Shown here: in pieces, positions 1 through 8,398 of the stretch
Layout: the number at the start of each line of letters is the position of its first letter
How positions within the stretch are numbered: position 1 is the stretch's first letter
Assembly: GCA_017547145.1 (NCBI GenBank)
Contig: JAFYQJ010000014.1
Span: 1 to 64,000 of the forward strand
Length of the DNA stretch: 64,000 nt
Direction: 5' to 3'
Source of the DNA: Paludibacteraceae bacterium
GTDB taxonomy: Bacteria; Bacteroidota; Bacteroidia; Bacteroidales; Paludibacteraceae
The notes under the pieces: generated by a model
The model's database searches: none
What the model saw: the letters and a program-made list of their open reading frames with translations, nothing else
Told to the model about the DNA's origin: nothing
Translations under genes and position numbers: made by a program

Positions 1-55
1 ACTTTTTTTATCTGAAAAATTAAATTTATTGTTTAACTAAAAAATCAAAAGTATT

Positions 56-1054
56 ATGATGAAGAACAGATTTTTATTTGTAGCAATGCTATTTGCAGCA
101 TTGAGTTTGGGATTTGTTTCGTGCGACGATAAAAAAGGTAATGAACCCGACGACCCAACCGGTGGAGAACAAACCGAGCAAGGTGGCGGAGAAGAAACGC
201 CAAATCCTGAAGTTCCTGTAACATTTACACTTACTTTGCTTTCTTCTAACGAAGCAATGGGAACAGTAACCGAGGGTGGCACTTACGACAAAGATGCAGA
301 AGTAATAATTGAGGCTACTGCAACGAAAGAGGCTTGTGTGTTTGTGAAATGGAGCGATGGGAATACAGAAAATCCTCGTACGCTTACGATGACAGAAAAC
401 ATAAAGCTTACAGCAGAGTTCGATTATGCTTATGTAGATTTGGGTTTGCCTAGTGGATTGAAATGGGCAACTTGCAATGTAGGTGCCGATAGTGTACACC
501 ATTATGGTAATTATTATGCTTGGGGCGAAGTGGAGCCAAAAGAAATTTATGATTTTAGTACATACAAATGGATGACTTCTGGAATGTCGTCTTGGAAAGG
601 TATAAATAAATACACCATTGCTGATGGTCAAACTAGTGGTGTTTGGTATGATAGCGAAAAAAACTTTATTGGAGATAACAAAGCCACTCTTGAAAAAGAA
701 GATGATGCCGCTGCTGTAAATATGGGCGGCAAATGGCGAATGCCAACTCTCGAAGAACAAAAAGAACTCATCGATGAATGTACTTGGAAATGGACTAATG
801 ACTATAATGGTACAGGTGTAGCAGGACGAATAGTAACCAGCAAGACCAATGACAACCATATATTCTTTCCTGCTGCTGGTTATCGACGCAATAGTGGTTT
901 GGATGCCGCAGGGGCGTATGGTCACTGTTGGTCGAGTTCGCTTCGGACGGAGTATTCGGACGGTGCTTACATCTTTGAATTCTATTCGTCTTATGTGGGT
1001 TGGGGCAACTCTGCCCGATGCTATGGTCTATCCGTGCGTGGGGTTTCATATTAA
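56..1054 (+). CDS. FISUMP-domain (Fib_succ_major) surface lipoprotein
   Basis: Predicted exported lipoprotein of 332 aa. Its signal peptide ends in a lipobox (FVSC, Cys22 or Cys23 depending on which of the two adjacent ATGs at 56 and 59 is used). An Asp/Glu/Gly-rich linker follows, typical of surface-exposed Bacteroidota lipoproteins. Residues of about 60-125 look like an InlB/Big-type beta repeat (VKWSDG motif). The rest is a Fibrobacter succinogenes major paralogue domain, recognised by DLGLPSGLKWAT, WRMPT and a terminal SVRG motif. The family has no established enzymatic role; it is thought to act at the cell surface. A strong terminator follows. A paralogue sits at 17235-18062. Confidence 0.8.
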   Translation: MMKNRFLFVAMLFAALSLGFVSCDDKKGNEPDDPTGGEQTEQGGGEETPNPEVPVTFTLTLLSSNEAMGTVTEGGTYDKDAEVIIEATATKEACVFVKWSDGNTENPRTLTMTENIKLTAEFDYAYVDLGLPSGLKWATCNVGADSVHHYGNYYAWGEVEPKEIYDFSTYKWMTSGMSSWKGINKYTIADGQTSGVWYDSEKNFIGDNKATLEKEDDAAAVNMGGKWRMPTLEEQKELIDECTWKWTNDYNGTGVAGRIVTSKTNDNHIFFPAAGYRRNSGLDAAGAYGHCWSSSLRTEYSDGAYIFEFYSSYVGWGNSARCYGLSVRGVSY

Positions 1055-1098
1055 GAATACCTCGCCCTAAAAGAAAATGTAGGGAATAAGCTAAAATG

Positions 1099-1123
1099 GG
1101 GACGCAACTGCGTCCCTTTTTTT
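1099..1123 (+). terminator. Rho-independent terminator
   Basis: An 8-bp GC-rich stem (GGGACGCA/TGCGTCCC) with a 2-nt loop is followed by seven T. It lies 45 nt after the FISUMP lipoprotein and separates it from the ribosomal protein operon. Confidence 0.9.
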
Positions 1124-1180
1124 GCATTAAAGTAAGAAAGGGGAGTGGTAGGTTGTGATAATAGTGGTTTTTTACAGAAA

Positions 1181-1212
1181 TTTGTATAAATGAATAAAAA
1201 ACTATATCTTTG
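1181..1212 (+). promoter_or_regulatory. Bacteroidota-type promoter for rpsF operon
   Basis: TTTG at 1181-1184, a 20-nt spacer, then TATCTTTG at 1205-1212. This matches the Bacteroidota primary sigma consensus (TTTG, about 19-21 nt, TAnnTTTG). The predicted start of transcription is near 1219, about 40 nt before rpsF. Confidence 0.85.
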
Positions 1213-1257
1213 CACTCGTTTAAAAATTGTTTAATTAATAATTAATTCATTAGTAGT

Positions 1258-1605
1258 ATGTTAAATCATTACGAAACCGTTTTCATTTTGACTCCCGTTT
1301 TGTCTGATGCTCAGATGAAGGAAGCGGTACAAAAATTCAAAAACTTTTTGATTTCTGAGGGAGCAGAGATTGAGAATGAAGAGAATATGGGTTTGCGTAA
1401 ATTGGCTTATCCTATTCAAAAGAAATCGACAGGATTTTACGTGTTGTTCCAATTCAAAGCAGAGCCATCTGTAATTGAAAAGTTGGAAGTACAGTATCGT
1501 CGCGATGAGTGTGTAATTCGTTTCTTGACATTCCGTTTGGATAAATATGCATTGGAATATGCTGAGAAAAGAAAAAGTTTAAAATCAAAAGAAAAGGAGA
1601 ATTAA
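1258..1605 (+). CDS. rpsF: 30S ribosomal protein S6
   Basis: Ribosomal protein S6 (115 aa), which binds 16S rRNA in the platform of the small subunit as a dimer with S18. The N-terminal NHYETVFIL and the [12 protein letters not shown] segment are S6 signatures, and the length is normal. First gene of the rpsF-rpsR-rplI operon; rpsR begins 3 nt after the stop. The ATG at 1258 lies about 45 nt after a consensus promoter. Confidence 0.97.
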   Translation: MLNHYETVFILTPVLSDAQMKEAVQKFKNFLISEGAEIENEENMGLRKLAYPIQKKSTGFYVLFQFKAEPSVIEKLEVQYRRDECVIRFLTFRLDKYALEYAEKRKSLKSKEKEN

Positions 1606-1608
1606 TTT

Positions 1609-1878
1609 ATGGCAGCAGAAAATCAAGATATTCGTTATTTGACACCAGTTTCGGTAGATACGAAAAAGAAAAAATATTGCCGCTTTAAGAAAAGTGGAAT
1701 TAAATATATAGATTATAAAGATCCTGAGTTTTTGAAAAAATTCTTGAATGAACAAGGAAAAATTCTTCCTCGTCGTTTGACAGGTACTTCGTTGAAATAT
1801 CAACGTAAAGTTGCTCAGGCAGTTAAAAGAGCACGCCACTTGGCATTGCTTCCATATGTAACAGATATGATGAAATAA
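1609..1878 (+). CDS. rpsR: 30S ribosomal protein S18
   Basis: Ribosomal protein S18 (89 aa), the S6 partner on the small-subunit platform. Family signatures are [16 protein letters not shown] and the basic [20 protein letters not shown] segment. It has the usual length and operon place between rpsF and rplI. Confidence 0.97.
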   Translation: MAAENQDIRYLTPVSVDTKKKKYCRFKKSGIKYIDYKDPEFLKKFLNEQGKILPRRLTGTSLKYQRKVAQAVKRARHLALLPYVTDMMK

Positions 1879-1896
1879 AAAAGGGAGGAACAAGTT

Positions 1897-2340
1897 ATGC
1901 AAGTTATATTAAAAGAAGATATTCATAATTTAGGATATAAAGACGATATAGTTACAGTAAAAGATGGTTTTGGTCGTAACTATTTGATTCCTCAAGGAAA
2001 AGCTATTATTGCATCTGAATCTGCAAAAAAAGTTTTAGCTGAAAATTTGAAACAAAGAGCTCATAAATTGGCTAAAATCAAAGCTGAAGCAGAAGAATTG
2101 GCTGCAAAAATCGATGGATTGGTATTGACAATCGGTGCAAAAACAAGTTCTACAGGAACAATATTTGGCTCGGTAAATTCTATCCAAGTTGCAGAAGAAT
2201 TAGCGAAAAAAGGTTTTGAAATAGATAGAAAAATCATCGTTGTAAAAGATGCAATCAAAGAAGTTGGTACATACAAAGCTGTTGTGAAATTGCATAAAGA
2301 AGTTTCAGCAACAATTTCGCTTGAAGTTGTATCAGAATAA
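1897..2340 (+). CDS. rplI: 50S ribosomal protein L9
   Basis: Ribosomal protein L9 (147 aa), a two-domain protein binding 23S rRNA at the base of the L1 stalk. The N-terminal domain shows [15 protein letters not shown] and the GFGRNYLIP signature; a charged helix then links to the C-terminal domain (residues 75-147). An AGGGAGG stretch lies about 12 nt before the ATG. Last gene of the operon; a hairpin terminator follows. Confidence 0.97.
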   Translation: MQVILKEDIHNLGYKDDIVTVKDGFGRNYLIPQGKAIIASESAKKVLAENLKQRAHKLAKIKAEAEELAAKIDGLVLTIGAKTSSTGTIFGSVNSIQVAEELAKKGFEIDRKIIVVKDAIKEVGTYKAVVKLHKEVSATISLEVVSE

Positions 2341-2364
2341 AAATAACTATGAATTAGGGGAAAA

Positions 2365-2399
2365 GAATCAAGTGCATATTGTGCGTGATTCTTTTTTTC
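2365..2399 (+). terminator. Terminator after rplI
   Basis: GAATCA at 2365-2370 pairs with TGATTC at 2386-2391, with a small inner GCA/TGC stem, followed by a T-rich run. It ends the ribosomal protein operon 17 nt before ridA. Confidence 0.75.
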
Positions 2400-2416
2400 T
2401 TTTTTATGTATATGCT

Positions 2417-2794
2417 ATGAAAAAAGTTATTTCAACAGAAAAAGCTCCTAAGGCTATTGGTCCTTATAGTCAAGCAATAGAAAAAAATGGATTTTTGTTT
2501 CTTTCGGGTCAAATACCCTTGAATCCGTTGACGGGTGAGGTTGTTAGTGATGCTATAGAAGATCAAGTGTATCAAGTGTTTGAAAATATTTCGGCAGTAT
2601 TGCAAGCTGCAGATTATACATTTGATGATATAGTGAAAACTACAGTTTTTTTAACTGATATGAATAATTTTTCGGTAGTTAATTCTATTTATAGTAATTA
2701 TTTTAATAGTGATTTCCCTGCTCGTTCGGCAGTTGCAGTTAGGAGTTTGCCCAAAGGAGTGTTAGTGGAAATTGAAGTTATAGCGGTGAAGTAA
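2417..2794 (+). CDS. ridA: RidA family 2-iminobutanoate/2-iminopropanoate deaminase
   Basis: RidA (YjgF/YER057c/UK114) hydrolyses reactive enamine/imine intermediates released by PLP enzymes, to 2-keto acids and ammonia. The 125-aa product has normal family length. Signatures are KAIGPYSQAI, FLSGQIPL, the central ADYTFDDIVKTTVFL and C-terminal ARSAVAVRSLPKGVLVEIE, with the conserved active-site Arg in PARSA. The open frame extends upstream, but the ATG at 2417 (MKKVIS) is chosen because it gives the standard N-terminus and lies after the rplI terminator. dpp5 begins 1 nt after its stop. Confidence 0.93.
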   Translation: MKKVISTEKAPKAIGPYSQAIEKNGFLFLSGQIPLNPLTGEVVSDAIEDQVYQVFENISAVLQAADYTFDDIVKTTVFLTDMNNFSVVNSIYSNYFNSDFPARSAVAVRSLPKGVLVEIEVIAVK

Positions 2795-2795
2795 A

Positions 2796-4877
2796 ATGAG
2801 AAAAGTTTTATTTTTATTTAGTTTTTTTCTTTTGTCATGTTCTCACAATCCGAATATTATTGACAAATGTAATATGGAAATAAAGAATGGTACTTTGACT
2901 CCAGAAATATTGTGGTCTTTTGGACGTTTAGGTGATGTGTCAGTTGCTCCAGATGGAGAAAATTTGGTGTACGGGGTGACTTATTATGATATAAAAGAAA
3001 ATAAAAGTAACAGGGAACTTTTTGTTCTTAATATAAAAGATGGAAAAACAAGAAGAATAACAACAACTTCCGATAAAGAGTTTGCAGCAAAATGGGTAAA
3101 AAATGGTTCAAAAATAGCATTTTTGGCACCCAATGAAGGCACAATGCAAATTTGGGAAATGAATCCTGATGGTTCGAGTCGGAAATGTATCTCTAATGTA
3201 GAAGGAGGTGTTTCTGATTTTATGTATTCTCCTACAGGAAGTCAAATTCTTTATATTTCGGATGTAAAATATGGAACAACAACTCAAGATAAATACCCTG
3301 ATTTAGATAAAACAACAGGAATTATTGTTGATGATTTAATGTATAAACATTGGGACGAGTGGGTAACTATGGTTCCACATCCATTTCTTGCCGACTATGA
3401 TGGTGAAACTTTTACAAATGTAAAGGATTTGTTAGATGGAGAACCTTATGAATCTCCTATGAAGCCTTTTGGAGGAATAGATCAACTAGCTTTTTCTCCT
3501 GATGGAAAATATATAGCATATACATGTCGTAAAAAAACAGGATTAGCATATAGTGTTTCTACAGATTCTGATATATTTCTTTATGATATCGAACAGCAAA
3601 CAACAAAAAATCTATGTAAAGATTTTGATGTAGAAGATAAAAATTGTGGTTATGATATAAATCCTGCATTTTCTCCTGATGGCAATTTTATTGCTTGGCT
3701 TAGCATGGAGCATGATGGCTACGAAAGCGATAAAAATCGCCTATATGTTATGAATTTAAAAACTGGCGAAAAGCAAGATTATACAAAAAACTTTGATCAA
3801 AGTTTAAGCTCTTTTGTGTGGTCAAACGATGGTCAAGAATTGTTTTTTGTAAGTTGTTGGCACGGTACTACTCAAATTTATACATTAAAATTTGCAGATG
3901 GATTAATAGAGCAAATAACAGATGGTGTACATGATTATGAATCGGTAGCTGATGCAGGTGAAGTGTTAGTTGGTGTGCGTCATTCGATGAGCATGCCTAA
4001 TGAAATATTTTCAATAGATAAGAAGACAGGTTTGCAAAATCAACTTTCTTTTGAAAATCAACATTTATTATCGCAATTAAAAATGGGGCGTGTGGAAGAA
4101 CGTTGGGTAGAAACTTCGGATAATAAACAGATGTTGGTTTGGGTTGTTTATCCGCCAAATTTTGATGCTACGAAAAAATATTCTACATTGTTATATTGCC
4201 AAGGAGGTCCTCAAAGTCCAGTTAGTCAGTTTTGGAGCTATCGTTGGAATTTGCAGATAATGGCAGCAAATGATTATATAGTAGTCGCTCCTAATCGTAG
4301 AGGACTTGATGGCTTTGGTAGTGAGTGGAATGCAGCTATTAGTGGAGATTATGGCGGTCAGTGTATGAAGGATTTGCTTACGGCAATAGATGAATTGAGT
4401 AAGGAACCATTCGTTGACGAAAATAACTTAGGATGTGTTGGTGCAAGTTTTGGAGGATATTCAGTTTATTGGTTAGCAGGGCATCATGACAAACGTTTTA
4501 AAGCTTTTATTGCTCACGATGGTATATTTAATATGGAACAACAATATCTCGAAACTGAAGAAATGTGGTTTGCAAATTGGGATATGGGTGGTGCTTATTG
4601 GGAAAAAAATAATAAGATAGCTCAACAAACATTTGCAAATTCGCCTCATCGCTTTGTAGATAAATGGGATACACCGATTTTATGTATTCATGGTGAAAAA
4701 GATTATCGTATCTTAGCATCGCAAGGAATGTCTGCGTTTAATGCTGCGAAATTAAGAGGTGTTCCTGCTGAGCTGCTAATATTCCCTGATGAAAACCATT
4801 GGGTGTTACAACCTCAAAATGGTATTTTGTGGCAAAGAACATTCTTTGAATGGCTTGATAAGTGGTTGAAAAAATGA
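2796..4877 (+). CDS. dpp5: Dipeptidyl-peptidase 5 (S9 family), lipoprotein-type signal
   Basis: Serine exopeptidase of clan SC, family S9 (693 aa), closely resembling Porphyromonas DPP5, which releases dipeptides with hydrophobic P1 residues during periplasmic peptide catabolism. Residues of about 30-400 form a beta-propeller with several SPDG/APDG blades and the DPP5-like DLMYKHWDEWV segment. The alpha/beta hydrolase domain carries the nucleophile Ser551 in GASFGG, Asp636 in HGEKD and His668 in DENHW. A short signal ends in LLSC (Cys15), suggesting lipid anchoring, whereas I recall the P. gingivalis enzyme as having an ordinary signal. Co-transcribed with ridA (1-nt gap) and the SUMF1-like gene (ATGA overlap). 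Confidence 0.92.
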   Translation: MRKVLFLFSFFLLSCSHNPNIIDKCNMEIKNGTLTPEILWSFGRLGDVSVAPDGENLVYGVTYYDIKENKSNRELFVLNIKDGKTRRITTTSDKEFAAKWVKNGSKIAFLAPNEGTMQIWEMNPDGSSRKCISNVEGGVSDFMYSPTGSQILYISDVKYGTTTQDKYPDLDKTTGIIVDDLMYKHWDEWVTMVPHPFLADYDGETFTNVKDLLDGEPYESPMKPFGGIDQLAFSPDGKYIAYTCRKKTGLAYSVSTDSDIFLYDIEQQTTKNLCKDFDVEDKNCGYDINPAFSPDGNFIAWLSMEHDGYESDKNRLYVMNLKTGEKQDYTKNFDQSLSSFVWSNDGQELFFVSCWHGTTQIYTLKFADGLIEQITDGVHDYESVADAGEVLVGVRHSMSMPNEIFSIDKKTGLQNQLSFENQHLLSQLKMGRVEERWVETSDNKQMLVWVVYPPNFDATKKYSTLLYCQGGPQSPVSQFWSYRWNLQIMAANDYIVVAPNRRGLDGFGSEWNAAISGDYGGQCMKDLLTAIDELSKEPFVDENNLGCVGASFGGYSVYWLAGHHDKRFKAFIAHDGIFNMEQQYLETEEMWFANWDMGGAYWEKNNKIAQQTFANSPHRFVDKWDTPILCIHGEKDYRILASQGMSAFNAAKLRGVPAELLIFPDENHWVLQPQNGILWQRTFFEWLDKWLKK

Positions 4878-5647
4878 GAAGGATATTACTAATATCATTG
4901 TTTTTTTGTTGTTTGAGTATTTTTGCACAACAACAAGAGAAACCTAAAAAGTTGCAATTTACGGTTGAAGGTGTTTCTTTTGAAATGGTATTAGTAGAAG
5001 GTGGGCGATTTATGATGGGAGGAACAGTAGATGATGATATTGACTGCTATGAAGACGAAGCTCCTATACATAGAGTAACTTTGGCTGATTTTTACATTGG
5101 TAAACTTGAGGTTACGCAGGAACTTTGGCGAGCAGTGATGCACTATAATCCAAGTCATTATCGCGGGCTGAAAAATCCTGTGGAGAATATTTCTTGGGAG
5201 GATTGCCAATTGTTTATTAATCGATTAAACCGATTATTAGGTCAAAATTTTCGTTTGCCAACAGAAGCTGAGTGGGAATATGCAGCACGTGGGGGGAAAT
5301 ATGGCAAAGGCTATAAGTATAGTGGAAGTAATAATATTGACGATGTGGCTTGGTATGATGAAAATACAAAAGAAATAAAACATCATTGTCGTGTAGGGAC
5401 GAAAAGGCCTAATGAGTTAGGAATTTATGATATGAGCGGTAATGTTTGGGAGTGGTGCCAAGATTTTTATGATGTCTATGAGAGCTATCCTTTGACAAAT
5501 CCGATTAAGGCAACTGGATTGTATAAAGTATTGCGAGGTGGTTGTAATAGAGGAGTTGCCCGTAGTTGTCGAATTACAAATAGAAGTTCAAATATGCCCG
5601 AATTTAGAGGGTTTTATTATGGTTTTAGATTAGCTATTTATCAATAA
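4874..5647 (+). CDS. Secreted SUMF1/FGE-fold protein (first of pair)
   Basis: Exported 257-aa protein with a signal peptide (cleavage likely after SIFA) and one formylglycine-generating-enzyme (SUMF1) fold. Visible motifs are VEGGRFMMGG, LPTEAEWEYAARGG, YDMSGNVWEWC and LRGGC. The usual GGSW is GGCN here, and the close cysteine pair of true sulfatase-activating enzymes is absent, so a structural or ligand-binding role like GldJ/GldK is more likely than sulfatase maturation. The ATG at 4874 overlaps the dpp5 stop (ATGA); an upstream in-frame GTG at 4862 is less likely because it spoils the signal peptide. A paralogue follows 12 nt downstream. Confidence 0.85.
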   Translation: MRRILLISLFFCCLSIFAQQQEKPKKLQFTVEGVSFEMVLVEGGRFMMGGTVDDDIDCYEDEAPIHRVTLADFYIGKLEVTQELWRAVMHYNPSHYRGLKNPVENISWEDCQLFINRLNRLLGQNFRLPTEAEWEYAARGGKYGKGYKYSGSNNIDDVAWYDENTKEIKHHCRVGTKRPNELGIYDMSGNVWEWCQDFYDVYESYPLTNPIKATGLYKVLRGGCNRGVARSCRITNRSSNMPEFRGFYYGFRLAIYQ

Positions 5648-5659
5648 ATAAATTACAAA

Positions 5660-6550
5660 ATGAAAAAAAATTTTTTAACATCAGTTGCTGTTTTGTTTGT
5701 CTTGTTATCAATTAAGGCAGAGGTTTTATGTAATTATGTAGAAAATGAATCGCTTTTGGATATTCATATGATTTATGTTGAAGGGGGAACTTTCCAAATG
5801 GGGACAAATAAGGATAGGAATAGAGAAATTGACGAGGAAAACGTTCATTCGGTAACGTTAGATGATTTTTATATAGGAAAAACTGAAATCACGATAGCCC
5901 AATTTGCAAAATTCGTTGAAGAAACAAATTATAAAACTGATGCGGAGGTAAAAGGTCGTTCTTATATTTGGGATGATGAAAAAGCATTGATGGTAGAAAA
6001 AGAAGGAGTGAATTGGCGATGTAATGAAGTAGGGAATTATATAAGTGAAAATGATTATTCTTATTATCCAGTAGTTTATATTAGTTGGCAGGATGGTGTG
6101 AAATTTTGTGAGTGGTTGTCATCGAAAACAGGAAAGTATTATTCTCTACCAACAGAGGCAGAGTGGGAATATGCCGCACGCGGTGGAAAATATAGCAAAG
6201 GTTATATTTATAGTGGAAGTAAAAATATAAAAAAAGTTGCATGGTATTGGGATGATAGTTTGAGAGAAGAGCATCCTGTTGCTAATTTGTTGGCTAACGA
6301 ATTGGGTGTTTATGATATGAGTGGAAATGTTTACGAATGGTGTCAGGATTGGTATGAAGATAGATATCCAACAGAAAGTCAAGAAAATCCTAAAGGCCCT
6401 CAAGGAAGTAATAAAATGTTCCGTAGAGTAATTCGTGGGGGAAGTTGGGCAACAACAAAAGAATTTTGTCGTGTAACAAATCGTGATAGTGGAAATCCTA
6501 GTCTAGGAACAAGCACTAGTGGATTTCGAATTGTTTGTCGTATGAAGTAA
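5660..6550 (+). CDS. Secreted SUMF1/FGE-fold protein (second of pair)
   Basis: Exported 296-aa protein with an N-terminal signal (about 20 residues) and a SUMF1 domain: MIYVEGGTFQMGTN near residue 38, LPTEAEWEYAARGG, YDMSGNVYEWCQDW and IRGGSW. Only one cysteine (EFCRVTNR) lies in the region where true formylglycine-generating enzymes have their redox pair, so catalysis on sulfatases is doubtful. It shares long stretches with the preceding gene, indicating tandem duplication and divergence. It is last in the ridA-dpp5-SUMF1-SUMF1 run and is followed by a terminator shared with the convergent acyltransferase gene. Confidence 0.85.
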   Translation: MKKNFLTSVAVLFVLLSIKAEVLCNYVENESLLDIHMIYVEGGTFQMGTNKDRNREIDEENVHSVTLDDFYIGKTEITIAQFAKFVEETNYKTDAEVKGRSYIWDDEKALMVEKEGVNWRCNEVGNYISENDYSYYPVVYISWQDGVKFCEWLSSKTGKYYSLPTEAEWEYAARGGKYSKGYIYSGSKNIKKVAWYWDDSLREEHPVANLLANELGVYDMSGNVYEWCQDWYEDRYPTESQENPKGPQGSNKMFRRVIRGGSWATTKEFCRVTNRDSGNPSLGTSTSGFRIVCRMK

Positions 6551-6574
6551 ATAGAGATAATATTCACTTGTACA

Positions 6575-6606
6575 AAGAAACCTAATTCATTGGGTTTCTT
6601 TTTTTA
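6575..6606. terminator. Bidirectional terminator between convergent genes
   Basis: AAGAAACC pairs with GGGTTTCTT around a short AT loop and a seven-T run follows on the plus strand. The stop codon of the minus-strand acyltransferase lies inside the hairpin, so the element probably serves both directions. Confidence 0.8.
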
Positions 6607-7607
6607 TATAAAAACCTCTTTTCAATAAAAAAGTAAAAGGTTGTTGCTATTACGAACGTGAGAAGTAGGATTAAACTATGAGTTATTATACTATTTTTTG
6701 CAAATTTACCTAGTGAATTGATTAAACAAATAATAATAATAGGGTGGAAAAGGTATATGCTGTAGGAAATATTCCCTAGGAAAGTAACTAATTTTTTGTT
6801 TGAAATAAATAGTTTCTTTTTCGTTATGTTATAAATAATTATGCCAAAAACTATTGCTAAAATCTGATTTTGAAAATAAGGAATTATTATACCGCTTATT
6901 AGTAGAAAAATAGATGTGAAAATGGCGATATAGAAGAAGACTCTTTTTGAAAAGAATCTAGAAATTTTCTTTTCCTTGAAAAGAGCAAATAAACCACCAA
7001 TTGCGATACAATCTATATTGAAAAAATGCCAAAAAATATAAAGAAAGGTATTTTGAAAAAATATTTTTAGAACTAATCCTAATATCCAATAACACAAAAT
7101 AATAGATAAAATCAATGTAATAATATTGGTTTTATTTTTTAATTGTTGATATAATGCTGCAAAAATTGCATGACATTGCTCTGAGGTGCCAATAAACCAT
7201 GTATGTGCTAATAAAAGATCGGGAGATAAGGCTATGGCAATGTTGGGTAAACAGAATAAATAAAGAATCGTTTGGTGAACATTTGCTTGATATGAAATGT
7301 TTAGAATATTAGGGAAGATGAAAATGGAACTCAAAACAAGAATGTAGTAAAGAGGAGCAATTCGTAAAAAACGTTTTTTATAGAATTCTTTTATATTAAA
7401 ATCATTGTTTATAATGGAGTTCGTTACTAAAAATCCACTTAATACAAAGAAAAAGATGATGCTTGTTTTTCCTAAACTAATTATAGTTGGGTTTTGCCAA
7501 AAATTTTCAATGCCACAAGCAGAGCGATATTGTTCGGTATGATGTACAACAATTGCAGATGCAAAAGCAAATTTAAGTATATTTATAATAGGATTTGCTT
7601 TGTTCAT
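6582..7607 (-). CDS. Acyltransferase 3 family membrane protein
   Basis: Integral membrane O-acyltransferase of the Acyl_transf_3 (OafA/NolX-like) family, 341 aa, with about ten hydrophobic segments. The N-terminal ILKFAFASAIVVHHTEQYR carries the conserved His pair, and GKTSIIFFFVLSGFLVT with FYKKRFLRIAPLYYI is typical. Members move acyl groups from the cytoplasm onto surface polysaccharide, lipopolysaccharide or peptidoglycan; the acceptor cannot be told from sequence. It is the distal gene of the folP-cdaA-WalJ-like run, starting at the stop of the hydrolase gene (1-nt overlap). AT-richness is higher than in the genes before it. Confidence 0.85.
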   Translation of the reverse strand: MNKANPIINILKFAFASAIVVHHTEQYRSACGIENFWQNPTIISLGKTSIIFFFVLSGFLVTNSIINNDFNIKEFYKKRFLRIAPLYYILVLSSIFIFPNILNISYQANVHQTILYLFCLPNIAIALSPDLLLAHTWFIGTSEQCHAIFAALYQQLKNKTNIITLILSIILCYWILGLVLKIFFQNTFLYIFWHFFNIDCIAIGGLFALFKEKKISRFFSKRVFFYIAIFTSIFLLISGIIIPYFQNQILAIVFGIIIYNITKKKLFISNKKLVTFLGNISYSIYLFHPIIIICLINSLGKFAKNSIITHSLILLLTFVIATTFYFFIEKRFLYKKRNPMN

Positions 7608-8398
7608 TATAAAATGAATAGTTCGGAGGGAGTTAGTCTATCTAGTGGAGCTAAAAAATGTGGAGTGATATTTTCACTTTTCAATTTGTTGAAAATAGTT
7701 TGGTAGGCTAATTGAGGAGTATTGTTTTCGGCACTTAAGTGGCACAAAAAGATATATTTTAAATTGTCGTTCCAATTTTTTGCAAGAAAATCTGCTGTAT
7801 AATTGTTGCAAAGGTGTCCTTGTGGACTTTTAATTCTATTTTTTAATATTTCAGGATATGGACCATTTTCTAACATTTTTTCGTCGTAATTCGATTCAAT
7901 TACTAAATAGTTAGAAGAGAGAATTTGTTTTGCTGCAATGTCGTTTATATAACCTAAATCGGTAGCGATAGTAAAGGTCTTGTCAAGAAAATAAAATGTA
8001 AATCCAATGCATTCCGTGGAATCGTGAGAAACAGGAAATGGTAAAATTGTGAAATCTTTAATACTAATGCTTTCTTCTTTGTGAATAAAATTACAAAATG
8101 TAGGTGGATTTTTTACATTTCTATTTCTTAATATTCCCCAAAATATTCGTTTCGTTGTATAAATGGGTATTTCGTATTTTGAATTTAAAATTCCAGCGTA
8201 TTTTACATGGTCTGTATGATTGTGTGTGATAAATATTCCTTTAATATTGCTGAAGGGGATGTTGTGTTTTTTCAAGTATCTTTTTATTCTTACAGAAGAT
8301 ATTCCTGCATCAATTAAAAATCCATATTCATCTGTACCTATGTAGTAGCAATTACCTGTACTTCCGCTTCCTAAACTAAAAAAATAAAGATTCTCCAT
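7607..8398 (-). CDS. WalJ/YycJ-like metallo-beta-lactamase fold hydrolase
   Basis: Metallo-beta-lactamase fold protein (263 aa) of the YycJ/WalJ subgroup, members of which are suggested to be 5'-3' exonucleases. The N-terminal LGSGSTGNCYYIG and FLIDAG motifs and the metal-binding ITHNHTDHV (HxHxDH) are intact; further ligands are the His of FPVSHD, the Asp of TIATDLGY and the His of CHLS near residue 220. No signal peptide, so cytoplasmic. Its start codon overlaps the cdaA stop region, implying co-transcription. Confidence 0.88.
   Translation of the reverse strand: MENLYFFSLGSGSTGNCYYIGTDEYGFLIDAGISSVRIKRYLKKHNIPFSNIKGIFITHNHTDHVKYAGILNSKYEIPIYTTKRIFWGILRNRNVKNPPTFCNFIHKEESISIKDFTILPFPVSHDSTECIGFTFYFLDKTFTIATDLGYINDIAAKQILSSNYLVIESNYDEKMLENGPYPEILKNRIKSPQGHLCNNYTADFLAKNWNDNLKYIFLCHLSAENNTPQLAYQTIFNKLKSENITPHFLAPLDRLTPSELFIL

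Noticed and set aside
89-925. 278-codon open frame on the minus strand opposite the FISUMP lipoprotein
   Set aside because: It lies wholly antisense to a gene with signal peptide and recognisable domains, and its own product has no known motif; an unstopped shadow frame.
2321-2416. N-terminal extension of RidA
   Set aside because: It overlaps the rplI end and the terminator, has no family counterpart, and the ATG at 2417 gives the normal length.
4874-6550. Sulfatase-maturation (formylglycine-generating) enzymes
   Set aside because: SUMF1 fold is present but the catalytic cysteine pair is not, and no sulfatase gene is nearby.
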